Shown here: positions 53,793-62,196 of the stretch, one piece after another
Position numbering within the stretch: position 1 is the first letter of the stretch
Layout of the letters: every line of letters begins with the position of its first letter
From: [Enterobacter] lignolyticus SCF1
GTDB lineage: Bacteria; Pseudomonadota; Gammaproteobacteria; Enterobacterales; Enterobacteriaceae
Assembly: GCF_000164865.1 (NCBI RefSeq)
Contig: NC_014618.1
Location: 2,170,001-2,234,000 of the forward strand
Reading direction: 5' to 3'
Length of the DNA stretch: 64,000 nt
The notes under the pieces: model-generated
Told to the model about the DNA's origin: nothing
Seen by the model: only the letters and a program-made list of their open reading frames with translations
Databases searched by the model: none
Made by a program: the position numbers and the translations under genes

Positions 53793-54556
53793 GGGGACAG
53801 AAAAACCTGGGGCGTCGGGCTGTGCGGATGCGTGCCGATGTGCACATCGGCGCCATAGTAGCGGCGCAGCAGGTCGGCCTGCAGCACCTGTGACGCGCGG
53901 CCTTCGGCAACCAGCATCCCCTGGTGGAGCAACACCAGCCGGTCGGCCCACAGGGCGGCAAGATTGAGATCGTGAAGGACGGCGCAAACGTGCAGTTCGC
54001 CGTCTGCCGTCAGCTGTTTTAGCAACCGCAGCAGGTGCTGCTGATGATACAGATCCAGCGCAGAGGTTGGCTCGTCCAGAAACAGCCAGCCGCGGGGTTT
54101 TCCGTCGCGCCATAGCTGCGCCAGGGCCCTTGCCAGCTGTACGCGCTGCTGTTCGCCGCCGGAAAGGGCGCTGAAGTTACGCCCGCGAAGCTGGCTACAG
54201 CCGGTCAGCGCCATAATCTGTTCAACCGCGTCGCGGTCGTCTGACGACGGCCACGGCGCGCGTCCCATGGCGATCGCGGCCTCGACCGGCCAGTCGAATC
54301 CCGGCAGGCTTTGCTGGCGCATCACCGCCCGCTGGCGCGACAGCGCCTGAGGCGTCCAGGCGTCAAGGGCAATGCCGTTGAGCGTACACTGGCCGCTGTC
54401 CGGCGACAGGTAGCCGGTCAGCAGCCGCAGCAGGGTCGATTTCCCCGCGCCGTTAGGACCAATCAGGGCCACCAGCTCGCCGGGGGCGAGCGTCAGCGAG
54501 ATATCGCGTAACGCCGAAGAGTAGCTCACTCCTGACGCCCGCAGAGAGCTAGGCAT
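53789..54556 (-). CDS. hmuV: hemin ABC transporter ATPase HmuV
   Basis: 255 aa. Walker A GPNGAGKST, signature LSGGEQQRVQLARAL, Walker B LFLDEPTSALD, H-loop VLHDLNLAA. It powers heme import by HmuU. AAAGGAG lies before the ATG inside the end of hmuU; the coding regions overlap by eight bases. Confidence 0.95.
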   Translation of the reverse strand: MPSSLRASGVSYSSALRDISLTLAPGELVALIGPNGAGKSTLLRLLTGYLSPDSGQCTLNGIALDAWTPQALSRQRAVMRQQSLPGFDWPVEAAIAMGRAPWPSSDDRDAVEQIMALTGCSQLRGRNFSALSGGEQQRVQLARALAQLWRDGKPRGWLFLDEPTSALDLYHQQHLLRLLKQLTADGELHVCAVLHDLNLAALWADRLVLLHQGMLVAEGRASQVLQADLLRRYYGADVHIGTHPHSPTPQVFLSP

Positions 54557-55538
54557 GCTGCGCTCCTTTACGAAATATCAGCCATAAAAACCACGGCGCG
54601 CCGAGCAGGCTGGTCAGTAATCCCACCGGCATTTCAGCCGGCGCCGCCAGCGTGCGGGCGGCGGTGTCGGCGATCAGCAGCAGAATAGCGCCCGCCAGCA
54701 CAGATCCCGGGATCGTCGCGCGGTGATCGGCCCCAAGCCACATTCGCATCAGGTGCGGCACCACCAGCCCGATAAAACCAATAACGCCGCTCACCGCCAC
54801 CGCGGTCGCCACCAGCAGCGCGCTGCACAACAGCAGGCGGCGCTGGATCTGACGCACGTTGACGCCGAGGTAGTGCGCGTCCTCATCGCCCAGCTGCAGT
54901 AAATTCAGCGGTTTCGCCAGCCGCCAGATAGCAGCGACGGCGGGCAGCATCAGCGATGCGCAGACCAGCAGCATCGGCCACTGGGCCTGACCCAGGCTGC
55001 CCATTCCCCACAGCGACAGCTGGCGCAACTGGGCATCGTCGCTCAGCCAGGAGAGCACGCCGAGCGCTGCGCCGCACAGGGCGTTGATGGCGATGCCGAC
55101 CAGCAGCAGGCGCGAGAGCGAGCTATCGCGACGTCGGCTGAGCGCAAAGATAACCAGCGTAACGGCAAGGCTGCCGATAAACGCCGCCAGCATCGGCGCG
55201 TAGAGCATGACCACCAGCGGCAGCGAGAGGGGCAGCAACACCCACAGCCCGACGGCCAGCGCGGCGCCGCTGCTGATCCCCAGCAGGCCCGGGTCGGCAA
55301 GCGGGTTGCGAAACAGCCCCTGCATCACGCAGCCCGCCAGCGCCAGCGCGCCGCCGACGATCGGCGCCAGCAGCACCCGCGGCAGGCGGATAGTGAACCA
55401 GATCTGGCGCAGTAGCCCATCTCCCCGCCACAGGGCCTCAGGCGGCAGCTTCATGGCGCCAACGGTGGTGGCGGTGAGCGTCAGCAGCACCAGCAGCGCG
55501 AGCAGCGACCACAGGGAACGCAGGAGAACGGCGGGCAT
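54549..55538 (-). CDS. hmuU: hemin ABC transporter permease HmuU
   Basis: 329 aa, FecCD-family permease with about ten helices, paralogous to BtuC. Recognisable segments: RLPRVLLAPIVGGALALAGCVMQGLFRNPLADPGLLG and the coupling helix GDEDAHYLGVN. It begins at the stop of hmuT (TGATG). Confidence 0.95.
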   Translation of the reverse strand: MPAVLLRSLWSLLALLVLLTLTATTVGAMKLPPEALWRGDGLLRQIWFTIRLPRVLLAPIVGGALALAGCVMQGLFRNPLADPGLLGISSGAALAVGLWVLLPLSLPLVVMLYAPMLAAFIGSLAVTLVIFALSRRRDSSLSRLLLVGIAINALCGAALGVLSWLSDDAQLRQLSLWGMGSLGQAQWPMLLVCASLMLPAVAAIWRLAKPLNLLQLGDEDAHYLGVNVRQIQRRLLLCSALLVATAVAVSGVIGFIGLVVPHLMRMWLGADHRATIPGSVLAGAILLLIADTAARTLAAPAEMPVGLLTSLLGAPWFLWLIFRKGAQHA

Positions 55539-56356
55539 CAGGGCAGCAGCTCCGCTTTTTGCCGCAGCTGCTTCAGGGCATCCGGCGTGCGGATGCTAAA
55601 TCCTAACAGCGCCATATCATCCACCAGCAGCGCCTGCTGATGACGCCCGGCCGGCGTTTGCGCGAGCCCCGGCAGCTTCCACAGCGCCGCTTCGCCGCCC
55701 ATGCTGGCGACGCCCTCACGGGAAATCACCACCAGGTCGGGCTGGCTGGCGATAACGCCCTCCTGTGACAGCGGCTGATAGCGGTTAACCCCCTGCATCG
55801 CGTTTTGCAGCCCGGCGGCGCGGATAGCCGTGTCCGCCGCCGTTTGCTGCCCGGCCGCCATGGCGCTCATCCCGCCGTGGCTGAGAATAAACAACACCCG
55901 TTTATTCAGCGGCGAGGCGGGGAGCGATGCCAGCTGCCGTCCGATCTCCTGGCGCAGCGCGTCACCCTCTTTTTCCTTGCGCAATGCCCCGGCGATAACA
56001 CGGATTTTCTCGTCGATGACGCTAATGTCATTGCGGCCAGGCACGGTCACCACTGAAACGCCGTTTTGCGCGACCTGCTTAAGCGCCAGCGACGGCTGCG
56101 CCTGTTCGCTTGCCAGCACCAGCGTCGGGCGGGCGGCGAGAATACCCTCCGCATTGAGCTGGCGCAGGTAGCCGACGTCCGGTAAGACCTGCGCCTGAGG
56201 AGGCCACTGGCTGGTGCTGTCGCGGGCGACAAGCGTGGTCTGTGCGCCCAGCGCATAGAGGATTTCAGTTACATCGCCGCCCAGCGCGACGACCTTCTGC
56301 TGTGCGGCGCAGGCCAGCAGCGGCAGTGCGGCGATCAGTGCGGCGACGCCTCTCAT
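55538..56356 (-). CDS. hmuT: periplasmic hemin-binding protein HmuT
   Basis: 272 aa, cluster A-III substrate-binding protein. N-terminal signal with cleavage near LLACA-AQQ (a lipobox-like LLAC is also visible, so lipidation cannot be excluded). Two lobes joined by a long helix. VVALGGDVTEILYALGA starts the first lobe; the heme-binding Tyr/His residues could not be fixed by eye. It overlaps hmuS by ATGA. Confidence 0.93.
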   Translation of the reverse strand: MRGVAALIAALPLLACAAQQKVVALGGDVTEILYALGAQTTLVARDSTSQWPPQAQVLPDVGYLRQLNAEGILAARPTLVLASEQAQPSLALKQVAQNGVSVVTVPGRNDISVIDEKIRVIAGALRKEKEGDALRQEIGRQLASLPASPLNKRVLFILSHGGMSAMAAGQQTAADTAIRAAGLQNAMQGVNRYQPLSQEGVIASQPDLVVISREGVASMGGEAALWKLPGLAQTPAGRHQQALLVDDMALLGFSIRTPDALKQLRQKAELLP

Positions 56357-57381
56357 GCCGCCAGCCCTTTATCCGCCAGCGCGCCTGTCTGCGACCGCCA
56401 CTGCGCCTGCTCCGGTTCGCCTTCGCTACGCTGGCCGTACAGCTGGGCGATTTGCGTGCCGTCGGCGGCAAACAGCTCCAGACTGGTCACGTGGCCGTCG
56501 GCGGTAGGTTTCCGGGTTATCCAGCTTTCGGCAATCGCGTCTTCCCGCAGGTGCAGGGTAAAGGACGGATTGAAGATATTCAGCCAGCCCTTCATCGGTG
56601 CGACCTTTTCCACCACGCCGGTGAAAATCTGTACGCAGCCGCGGTTGCCAACGAAAATCATTATTTCGTTGCCGTCCTGGCGGGCGGCGGCCAGCAGCTG
56701 CACCAGCGCGCCATTATCGACCCGGCAGGCTAAATCATCGCCTACCAGGCGAAACGCCTGCTGGCGGCTCAGGTTATGGCGCTTGAGCAGGGTGAAGAAC
56801 TGGTGAACGTCGGTCATTTCACGCCACTGGCTGTCGACCAGCGCGCCGTCCACCGGCGCCGCTTCCGTCGCTGCCTCCGCCGGACGCAGCGCGAGCGTGG
56901 GGTTATCGGCGTGAATGAATCGCGTCAGCACATCGCCCCAGGCGGCCATATCGGTGCCGTCGGTGGTGTAGACCTTCAGCAGCGCATCGCCCTGACGGTC
57001 GAAAAACTGGAGGCTCTGACGCTCGCCCCGCGCGCTGATTTCGCTGATGTGAAACGCGCTGTCCCACTGGTTGAGGAACAGGCGCAAATCGAGCGCGCGC
57101 GGGTTAAGCACCAGGCCTGCGTGGCCGCTCAGATGCTGGTGGGTAAAACGGCCGACCTGCTCGTGCACCGCATATTCATTGCGGCAGATACATTTGACGT
57201 CGCCCACGGCCTCCAGCGCGGCCAGCATATCGCGGATGGCGCCCTGCAAACGCCAGGCGTCGTGCCCAACGCGGGACCAGGCTAATTCGGCTTCGCTGAT
57301 GCGCATCGTGGCGGCAATGTCGCGGGCGTAAAGGCCGGGATGCTGGTCTTTCAGTGCCAGCCAGCGGGTGTAGAGAGTCAT
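56353..57381 (-). CDS. hmuS: heme-degrading/utilisation protein HmuS
   Basis: 342 aa, the length of ChuS/HmuS. Two tandem copies of the HemS fold (about 1-170 and 175-340). Family members bind heme in the cytoplasm and release iron or pass heme on. The start is taken at the second ATG (57381), seven bases after AGGA; the first ATG (57387) is too close. It is separated from hmuR by a GC hairpin. Confidence 0.94.
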   Translation of the reverse strand: MTLYTRWLALKDQHPGLYARDIAATMRISEAELAWSRVGHDAWRLQGAIRDMLAALEAVGDVKCICRNEYAVHEQVGRFTHQHLSGHAGLVLNPRALDLRLFLNQWDSAFHISEISARGERQSLQFFDRQGDALLKVYTTDGTDMAAWGDVLTRFIHADNPTLALRPAEAATEAAPVDGALVDSQWREMTDVHQFFTLLKRHNLSRQQAFRLVGDDLACRVDNGALVQLLAAARQDGNEIMIFVGNRGCVQIFTGVVEKVAPMKGWLNIFNPSFTLHLREDAIAESWITRKPTADGHVTSLELFAADGTQIAQLYGQRSEGEPEQAQWRSQTGALADKGLAA

Positions 57382-57397
57382 CGTCATATCCTTTCAG

Positions 57398-57421
57398 AAA
57401 AGGCCCCGGCACCGCGGGGCC
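57398..57421 (-). terminator. hmuR-hmuS intercistronic terminator-like hairpin
   Basis: On the minus strand GGCCCCG pairs with CGGGGCC around a six-base loop and TTTT follows. It sits in the 46-base gap between hmuR and hmuS and should reduce transcription into hmuSTUV. Confidence 0.65.
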
Positions 57422-57427
57422 GGGTGA

Positions 57428-59407
57428 TTACCACTGATAACTGACAAAAATTTTGCCGTTGCGGCCATCCTGCGGGATGCCCTGCGGCGACCAGTACGCT
57501 TTGTCGAAGGCGTTGCCGAGCACCAGCGAGGTCGTTAACCCGCTGAGGGACTGCTGGCCCCTGTAACTGATGTAAAAGTCATTCACCCCATAACCGGCCT
57601 GCGGCGTGGCGCTGATGCTTTTCGTGTTGCCGGCAAAGGTGCCGACCCAGCCCACGGAGAAACCGCTGTGCGCCACCGGAATATCCAGGCGCGAAGTGAC
57701 GGTGTCCGGGTTTATGCTGGTCAGCCAGTCGCCGGTGTCGGTGTCTTTGCCGCGCGTACGGTTGTAGGCGACGTCGAGGCTGAAAATCTCCGCGCTGTAT
57801 TTTGCCATCACGTCCCAGCCCCATATTTTGGCGTCTGGCACGTTGACAGAGGTGGTGGTCCTGGCAGCGAAATCGACCGCGGTGGTGATGTAATCTTTGG
57901 CGTTGGTGTCGAAGTAGCTGGCCTTAAGCTCCAGCGCATCGTTGGACAGCAGCAGGTCGTCAAAGCGCAGGCCAACCCCGTACTCCTGGGTTTCGTTGGT
58001 CTCCGGGCGCAGGTTCGGGTTCGGCACCCAGTAGTTGGTGTAGAAACGGCCAATCGAGAAGTGTCTGGCGTCGTTATACATTTCCCCCATGGTCGGGGCG
58101 CGAAACGCCTGGGCATAAGAACCAAACAGCATCAGCCAGTCGGTCGGGCTGATGGTGATACCCGCGCGGGAGGACCAGCGATCGGCATCGACGTCTTTAT
58201 ACCCGTCGCTGCTGCCGCGATAGCTGTCATAGCGCGTTCCGCCAAGCAGGGTCACCGGCAGATCGCGCAGCGTGATTTCATCCTGCAGCCAGCCGGAGCC
58301 GAAGTTGATGCGCGCATCCGGGAAACCGGTGGTCAGGCCGTCCGGGCTCTGCGCCTGGCGGTAATATTCGCCGCCCCAGGTCAGCAGGTGCGACGCCGCG
58401 CTGTCGGTGAACAGCCGGGTGCGGTTTTCCAGTTTACCGCCGGTGGTGGTTTGCCTGCGGAACTCGCCGGTGCTGTCGGGGTTCTGGGCGTTAATCCGCA
58501 CTTCGGACCAGTAGACGCTGGCGCGGGCATTGAGCCAGTCGTTATCCTGCGGCGCAAGCCGGTAGGTCAGCTGCGCGTCGCGCTGAATGGTCGAGCGGTC
58601 AACCAGCGGGTTGTCGCTGTCTGAGGCGGCTGGGGTTTGCGGGTTTTTCGGCTCCTGCGCGGCGTTGTTGTAATAGCGTACAGCCCCGCTCAGGGTTTGC
58701 GCCGGATCGAGGCGCCAGCTGCCTTTGGCAAGAAAGTTGCTGATGCTTTCATCGTTCGGCGCCGTCATCCCGTCGCTCTGCCGCAGATCGCCGCGGTCAC
58801 GGCTGGCCCAGCTGACCAGGCCGTCGAGGGTGTCGGTGCGGCCAAAGGCGCTGGCCCCCATGCCGAGGCTATGGTCGCCAGTTCCCCCGGTGCCGAAAAC
58901 GCGATAGCCGCTGTTCTGACCGTCGTTGAGCAGGTCGCGGGCGTCGGCGGTTTCATAGGAGATAACGCCGCCCAGCGCGCCGCTGCCGTAGAGCAGGGCG
59001 GACGGGCCACGCACCACCTCAATGCGCTTGATCAGCGCCGGATCGAGGAAGGTGCTGTTGAGGTGACCGGTATCGGTGCCCTGGCGGATACCGTCGACCA
59101 GCGTCAGCACGCCGCGGCGGTCGTAGCCGCGCAGGTTGACGTCCTGACCGTTGGTGCGCCCGGTGCCGGTGACGGTGAGACCCGGCACCTGACGCAGCAT
59201 ATCGGCGGCGGAGCTGGCTGTCTGGCCTTCCGGGGTATCGGCGTCGATCACGGTCACCATCATCGGGGCTTCAAACGCGCTGCGTTCGTTACCCGTCGCG
59301 GTGACGGTCATTTGCTCAGCGGCGGCGAAGGCCGGTGCAGATAGCGCGCCGAAAACGGCCAGCGCCAGAAGTGACGGGCGCAGCGACGCAGAATGCGGGT
59401 GTAGCAT
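57428..59407 (-). CDS. hmuR: TonB-dependent hemin receptor HmuR
   Basis: 659 aa. Signal peptide cleaved after APAFA (about residue 28), TonB-box-like segment (EQMTVTATG) near the mature N-terminus, plug domain (about 45-150; TASSAADMLRQVPG and LRGYDRRGVLTLVDG), then a 22-strand barrel ending in aromatic VSYQW. The FRAP and NPNL boxes of heme receptors are present with the intervening His (ARHFSIGRF). GGAGAG precedes the ATG at 59407; an ATG 12 bases upstream lacks a ribosome site. Iron regulated through Fur at the hemP promoter. Confidence 0.96.
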   Translation of the reverse strand: MLHPHSASLRPSLLALAVFGALSAPAFAAAEQMTVTATGNERSAFEAPMMVTVIDADTPEGQTASSAADMLRQVPGLTVTGTGRTNGQDVNLRGYDRRGVLTLVDGIRQGTDTGHLNSTFLDPALIKRIEVVRGPSALLYGSGALGGVISYETADARDLLNDGQNSGYRVFGTGGTGDHSLGMGASAFGRTDTLDGLVSWASRDRGDLRQSDGMTAPNDESISNFLAKGSWRLDPAQTLSGAVRYYNNAAQEPKNPQTPAASDSDNPLVDRSTIQRDAQLTYRLAPQDNDWLNARASVYWSEVRINAQNPDSTGEFRRQTTTGGKLENRTRLFTDSAASHLLTWGGEYYRQAQSPDGLTTGFPDARINFGSGWLQDEITLRDLPVTLLGGTRYDSYRGSSDGYKDVDADRWSSRAGITISPTDWLMLFGSYAQAFRAPTMGEMYNDARHFSIGRFYTNYWVPNPNLRPETNETQEYGVGLRFDDLLLSNDALELKASYFDTNAKDYITTAVDFAARTTTSVNVPDAKIWGWDVMAKYSAEIFSLDVAYNRTRGKDTDTGDWLTSINPDTVTSRLDIPVAHSGFSVGWVGTFAGNTKSISATPQAGYGVNDFYISYRGQQSLSGLTTSLVLGNAFDKAYWSPQGIPQDGRNGKIFVSYQW

Positions 59408-59470
59408 GCAACTCTCCATAAACAGTGAAAAGTGCTGGCGGCCTCGGCATAACCTGGGTGGCTGGCGACA

Positions 59471-59480
59471 GGGGGGGGGG
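59471..59480 (-). repeat. poly-C (10) homopolymer upstream of hmuR
   Basis: Ten consecutive C on the coding strand (G on the plus strand) between the hemP stop codon and hmuR, 64 bases before the hmuR start. It is followed on the plus strand by five T. Long C runs are unusual in enterobacterial chromosomes and can slip during replication. Confidence 0.9.
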
Positions 59481-59488
59481 TTTTTCGG

Positions 59489-59674
59489 TTACTTGGTCAG
59501 GATCAGTTTTCCGGCGTTGGTCTGGCGCAGCAGGTAAAACTGGCCGTCGTGTTCAATCAGCACGCGGCCTTCCGGGCCTAACAGCGCTTTGCTGCTGACG
59601 CAGCGTTCGTGGAGCGGTGCGCTGGACGCGTCGGTTTTTTTATCCGTAAGCAGGTTGTTATCCAGACGTATCAT
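59489..59674 (-). CDS. hemP: HemP/YdiE-family small hemin uptake protein
   Basis: 61 aa. The C-terminal half (SSKALLGPEGRVLIEHDGQFYLLRQ...) matches the HemP domain and E. coli YdiE, whose gene lies at the same place next to aroH. HemP proteins accompany heme receptor genes and can aid their expression; mechanism unsettled. First gene of the hmu operon. Confidence 0.9.
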   Translation of the reverse strand: MIRLDNNLLTDKKTDASSAPLHERCVSSKALLGPEGRVLIEHDGQFYLLRQTNAGKLILTK

Positions 59675-59699
59675 AATGTTTTAAAATAGCAATCAATGT

Positions 59700-59718
59700 A
59701 ACAATGATAATCATTATC
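59700..59718 (-). promoter_or_regulatory. Fur box of hemP-hmuRSTUV
   Basis: Contains ATGATAATCATTATC and matches the 19-base consensus GATAATGATAATCATTATC at 17 positions. It lies 26 bases upstream of the hemP start codon, so Fe-Fur should block the operon promoter. Confidence 0.9.
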
Positions 59719-59824
59719 AATAAAACAAAAGGCACGGCAAGTCATTTTCTTAAAAAAAATGCGTCTGGATCAAAAATGCGCGGGGAAGGGAACCGGGCAA
59801 CGAGAGCTGCCCGGCAGTGCGGTT

Positions 59825-60871
59825 TCAGAAGCGGGTATCGACGGCGGCGGCGAGCTTGTCCAGCAGAACTTCGCTGTCTTCCCAGCTCAGGCAGGGGTCG
59901 GTAATGGACTGGCCGTACAGCAGCGGCTGCCCGGCGACGATTTTCTGCGTGCCTTCGCGCAGGAAGCTTTCCGCCATGATCCCGGCAATCGCCGTGGATC
60001 CATTGCGGATCTGCTGGCAAATATCGTCACAGACCTCAAGCTGACGGCGATGCTGCTTCTGGCAGTTGCCGTGGCTGAAGTCGACCACCAGCTGCTCCGG
60101 CAGGTCGAACTCATGCAGCGTGTCGCAGGCGGCGGCGATATCCGCCGCGTGGTAGTTCGGCTTTTTGCCCCCGCGCATGATGATGTGCCCGTACGGGTTG
60201 CCGCTGGTCTGATAAATGGTCATCTGACCATTTTTGTCCGGCGACAGGAACATATGGCTGGCGCGGGAGGCGCGAATGGCGTCCACCGCGATGCGGGTGT
60301 TGCCGTCGGTGCCGTTTTTAAAGCCGACCGGACAGGAGAGCGCGGAGGCCATTTCGCGGTGGATCTGGCTTTCCGTAGTGCGCGCGCCAATGGCGCCCCA
60401 GCTGATTAAATCGGCGATAAACTGGCCGGTCACCATATCGAGAAACTCGGTGGCGGTCGGCACGCCCAGCTCGTTAACCTGCAGCAGCAGCTTACGCGCC
60501 AGCTCGAGGCCGTGATTCACGCGATAGCTGCCGTTGAGGTCCGGATCGGAGATGAGTCCTTTCCAGCCCACGACGGTACGCGGTTTTTCAAAATAGGTGC
60601 GCATGACGATTTCCAGCCGGGACTGGTGCTTTTCCCGTAAGGCCTGCAGGCGCTGGGCGTAATCCATCGCCGCATCCAGATCGTGGATGGAGCAGGGGCC
60701 GATAATCACCAGCAGACGGCGGTCTTCGCCGTTAAGAATTTTTTCAATACGGCGGCGGGATGCCGTGACGTGAGCCGCCACGCCAGGGGTCACCGGGTAA
60801 CGCAGGGCCAGCTCCGCCGGCGTTACCAGGCTGTCGATCCGCGCGGTGCGCAGTTCATCAGTTTTGTTCAT
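59825..60871 (-). CDS. aroH: DAHP synthase, tryptophan-sensitive AroH
   Basis: 348 aa, exact E. coli length. First step of the shikimate pathway (PEP plus erythrose-4-phosphate). Conserved GPCSIHD, KPRTVVGWKGL, GARTTESQIHRE and VDFSHGN segments hold the PEP and metal sites. The ATG at 60871 is set by homology and by the match to MNKTDELRTARI. Regulated by TrpR at the operator upstream. Confidence 0.98.
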   Translation of the reverse strand: MNKTDELRTARIDSLVTPAELALRYPVTPGVAAHVTASRRRIEKILNGEDRRLLVIIGPCSIHDLDAAMDYAQRLQALREKHQSRLEIVMRTYFEKPRTVVGWKGLISDPDLNGSYRVNHGLELARKLLLQVNELGVPTATEFLDMVTGQFIADLISWGAIGARTTESQIHREMASALSCPVGFKNGTDGNTRIAVDAIRASRASHMFLSPDKNGQMTIYQTSGNPYGHIIMRGGKKPNYHAADIAAACDTLHEFDLPEQLVVDFSHGNCQKQHRRQLEVCDDICQQIRNGSTAIAGIMAESFLREGTQKIVAGQPLLYGQSITDPCLSWEDSEVLLDKLAAAVDTRF

Positions 60872-60960
60872 CAGGACTCTCAGAATAGGGTTGCTTCCGC
60901 GGCACAAAACCGGGAAGTGATGCGCATCACGATAAACCAATCCCTGGTGAATTCAAGGGC

Positions 60961-60997
60961 CGAACGTGATGTGCGGTAGATCACGTTCGCGATCATA
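60961..60997 (-). promoter_or_regulatory. aroH -10 element and 5'-terminal stem-loop
   Basis: TATGAT on the minus strand (60992-60997) gives a start near 60985. The mRNA would begin with a 10-bp hairpin: CGAACGTGAT (60961-60970) pairing with ATCACGTTCG (60980-60989). The stem may shield the 5' end from RNase E. E. coli aroH mRNA also starts with a hairpin, of different sequence. Confidence 0.6.
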
Positions 60998-61012
60998 CCT
61001 AATTTCGCATCA

Positions 61013-61034
61013 ATGTACTAGCCTGTTAGTACAT
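61013..61034 (-). promoter_or_regulatory. TrpR operator of aroH
   Basis: ATGTACTA-N6-TAGTACAT is a 22-base inverted repeat matching the trp operator core (GTACTAG...TTAGTAC). It occupies the -35 region of the aroH promoter and also overlaps the stop codon of ppsR. Confidence 0.85.
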
Positions 61035-61859
61035 GCGGCGACTGAGTCCCATAATGTCGAGGATTTTGGTGGCGATCTCTTCCACCGAATAGTTGGTGCT
61101 GTTCAGCCACGGGATCTGGTTTTTGCGGTACAGCGCCTCGACCTCGGTGACCTCCATCCGGCACTGACGCATCGACGCGTAGCGGCTGTTTTCCCGGCGC
61201 TCTTCACGAATAGCGGCCAGCCGCTCCGGGTTTATCGTCAGGCCAAACAGCTTATGCTGCAGCGGCTTCAGGGCGGTGGGGAGCACCAGGTTATCCATAT
61301 CATCCGCAATAAACGGGTAGTTTGCCGCGCGGATGCCGAACTGCATCGCCAGATAGAGGCTGGTCGGCGTTTTTCCGCAGCGCGATACGCCCAGCAGGAT
61401 GACCTGCGCCTGATCGAGATTGCGCAGCGAAATACCGTCATCATGGGCGAGGGTGTAATCAATGGCCGCGATGCGCGCATCATATTTGGTGAGGTTGCCC
61501 GGCGTCAGGCCGTGGGTGCGGTGGGCAATGGGGGTTGGGTCAAGCCGGAGCTCCTGCTGGAGCGGCGCTACCAGCGCCTGCACGATATCCTGACAAAAGC
61601 CTTCGCTTTGCAGAATGATGGTACGGATCTCCGGCAGCACAATGGAGTAAAATACCAGCGGGCGTATGCCGGTTTGCTGGAAAATGGCGTCGATTTGATC
61701 TTTCACCGCTCTGGCCCGGCTCTCGGTTTCGACAAACGGCAGCGTCATGCTATTGATCGACACCGGGAACTGCGACATCACCGCATGGCCCAGCACCTCG
61801 GCGGTAATCGCCGTCCCATCGGAAATATAAAAAACATGGCGATCGACAGCATTTTCCAT
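61026..61859 (-). CDS. ppsR: PEP synthetase regulatory protein PpsR
   Basis: 277 aa. Bifunctional ADP-dependent kinase and Pi-dependent phosphotransferase that inactivates and reactivates PEP synthase at the Thr next to the catalytic His. P-loop-like GVSRCGKT is present. The start at 61859 matches E. coli (MDNAVDRHVFY); an ATG three codons upstream is possible. Divergent from its target gene ppsA. Confidence 0.97.
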   Translation of the reverse strand: MENAVDRHVFYISDGTAITAEVLGHAVMSQFPVSINSMTLPFVETESRARAVKDQIDAIFQQTGIRPLVFYSIVLPEIRTIILQSEGFCQDIVQALVAPLQQELRLDPTPIAHRTHGLTPGNLTKYDARIAAIDYTLAHDDGISLRNLDQAQVILLGVSRCGKTPTSLYLAMQFGIRAANYPFIADDMDNLVLPTALKPLQHKLFGLTINPERLAAIREERRENSRYASMRQCRMEVTEVEALYRKNQIPWLNSTNYSVEEIATKILDIMGLSRRMY

Positions 61860-62196
61860 TTTGACCATCCGGTATAATTGGCTTAATTATCTGAAAGCAT
61901 ATATTAAATTTAAACATATCCTCTCATCCTTTGTCTTGATTTTAAATTGAAACGCTATTTTTATTTTTAATGAAAAGGTCGGTTCATTTTTCAAAATGTT
62001 GTCTATAAACCGTTCTATTAGGTGGGAATGCTGATGAATCATGGAGTTAAGGTCTGGAGGGGATCTGTCCGAAAAAAGTAAAAAATAATTTGCTTGAACG
62101 ATTCACCGTTTTTTTCAGCGAGTCAATTATGCGAGGATAAATAACGCAGCCAGAATCAGTCTGGTCCCTGTTCTTAATTGATAAAAGGATTGTTCG
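61860..62196 (+). promoter_or_regulatory. ppsR/ppsA divergent region with Cra site
   Basis: 337 bases without a gene, A/T-rich. TGAAACGCTATT (61948-61959) fully fits the Cra/FruR consensus TGAAWCSNTHHW. Cra activates ppsA in E. coli when glycolytic intermediates are low. Individual promoter elements were not assigned. AAGGAT stands before the ppsA ATG. Confidence 0.65.
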
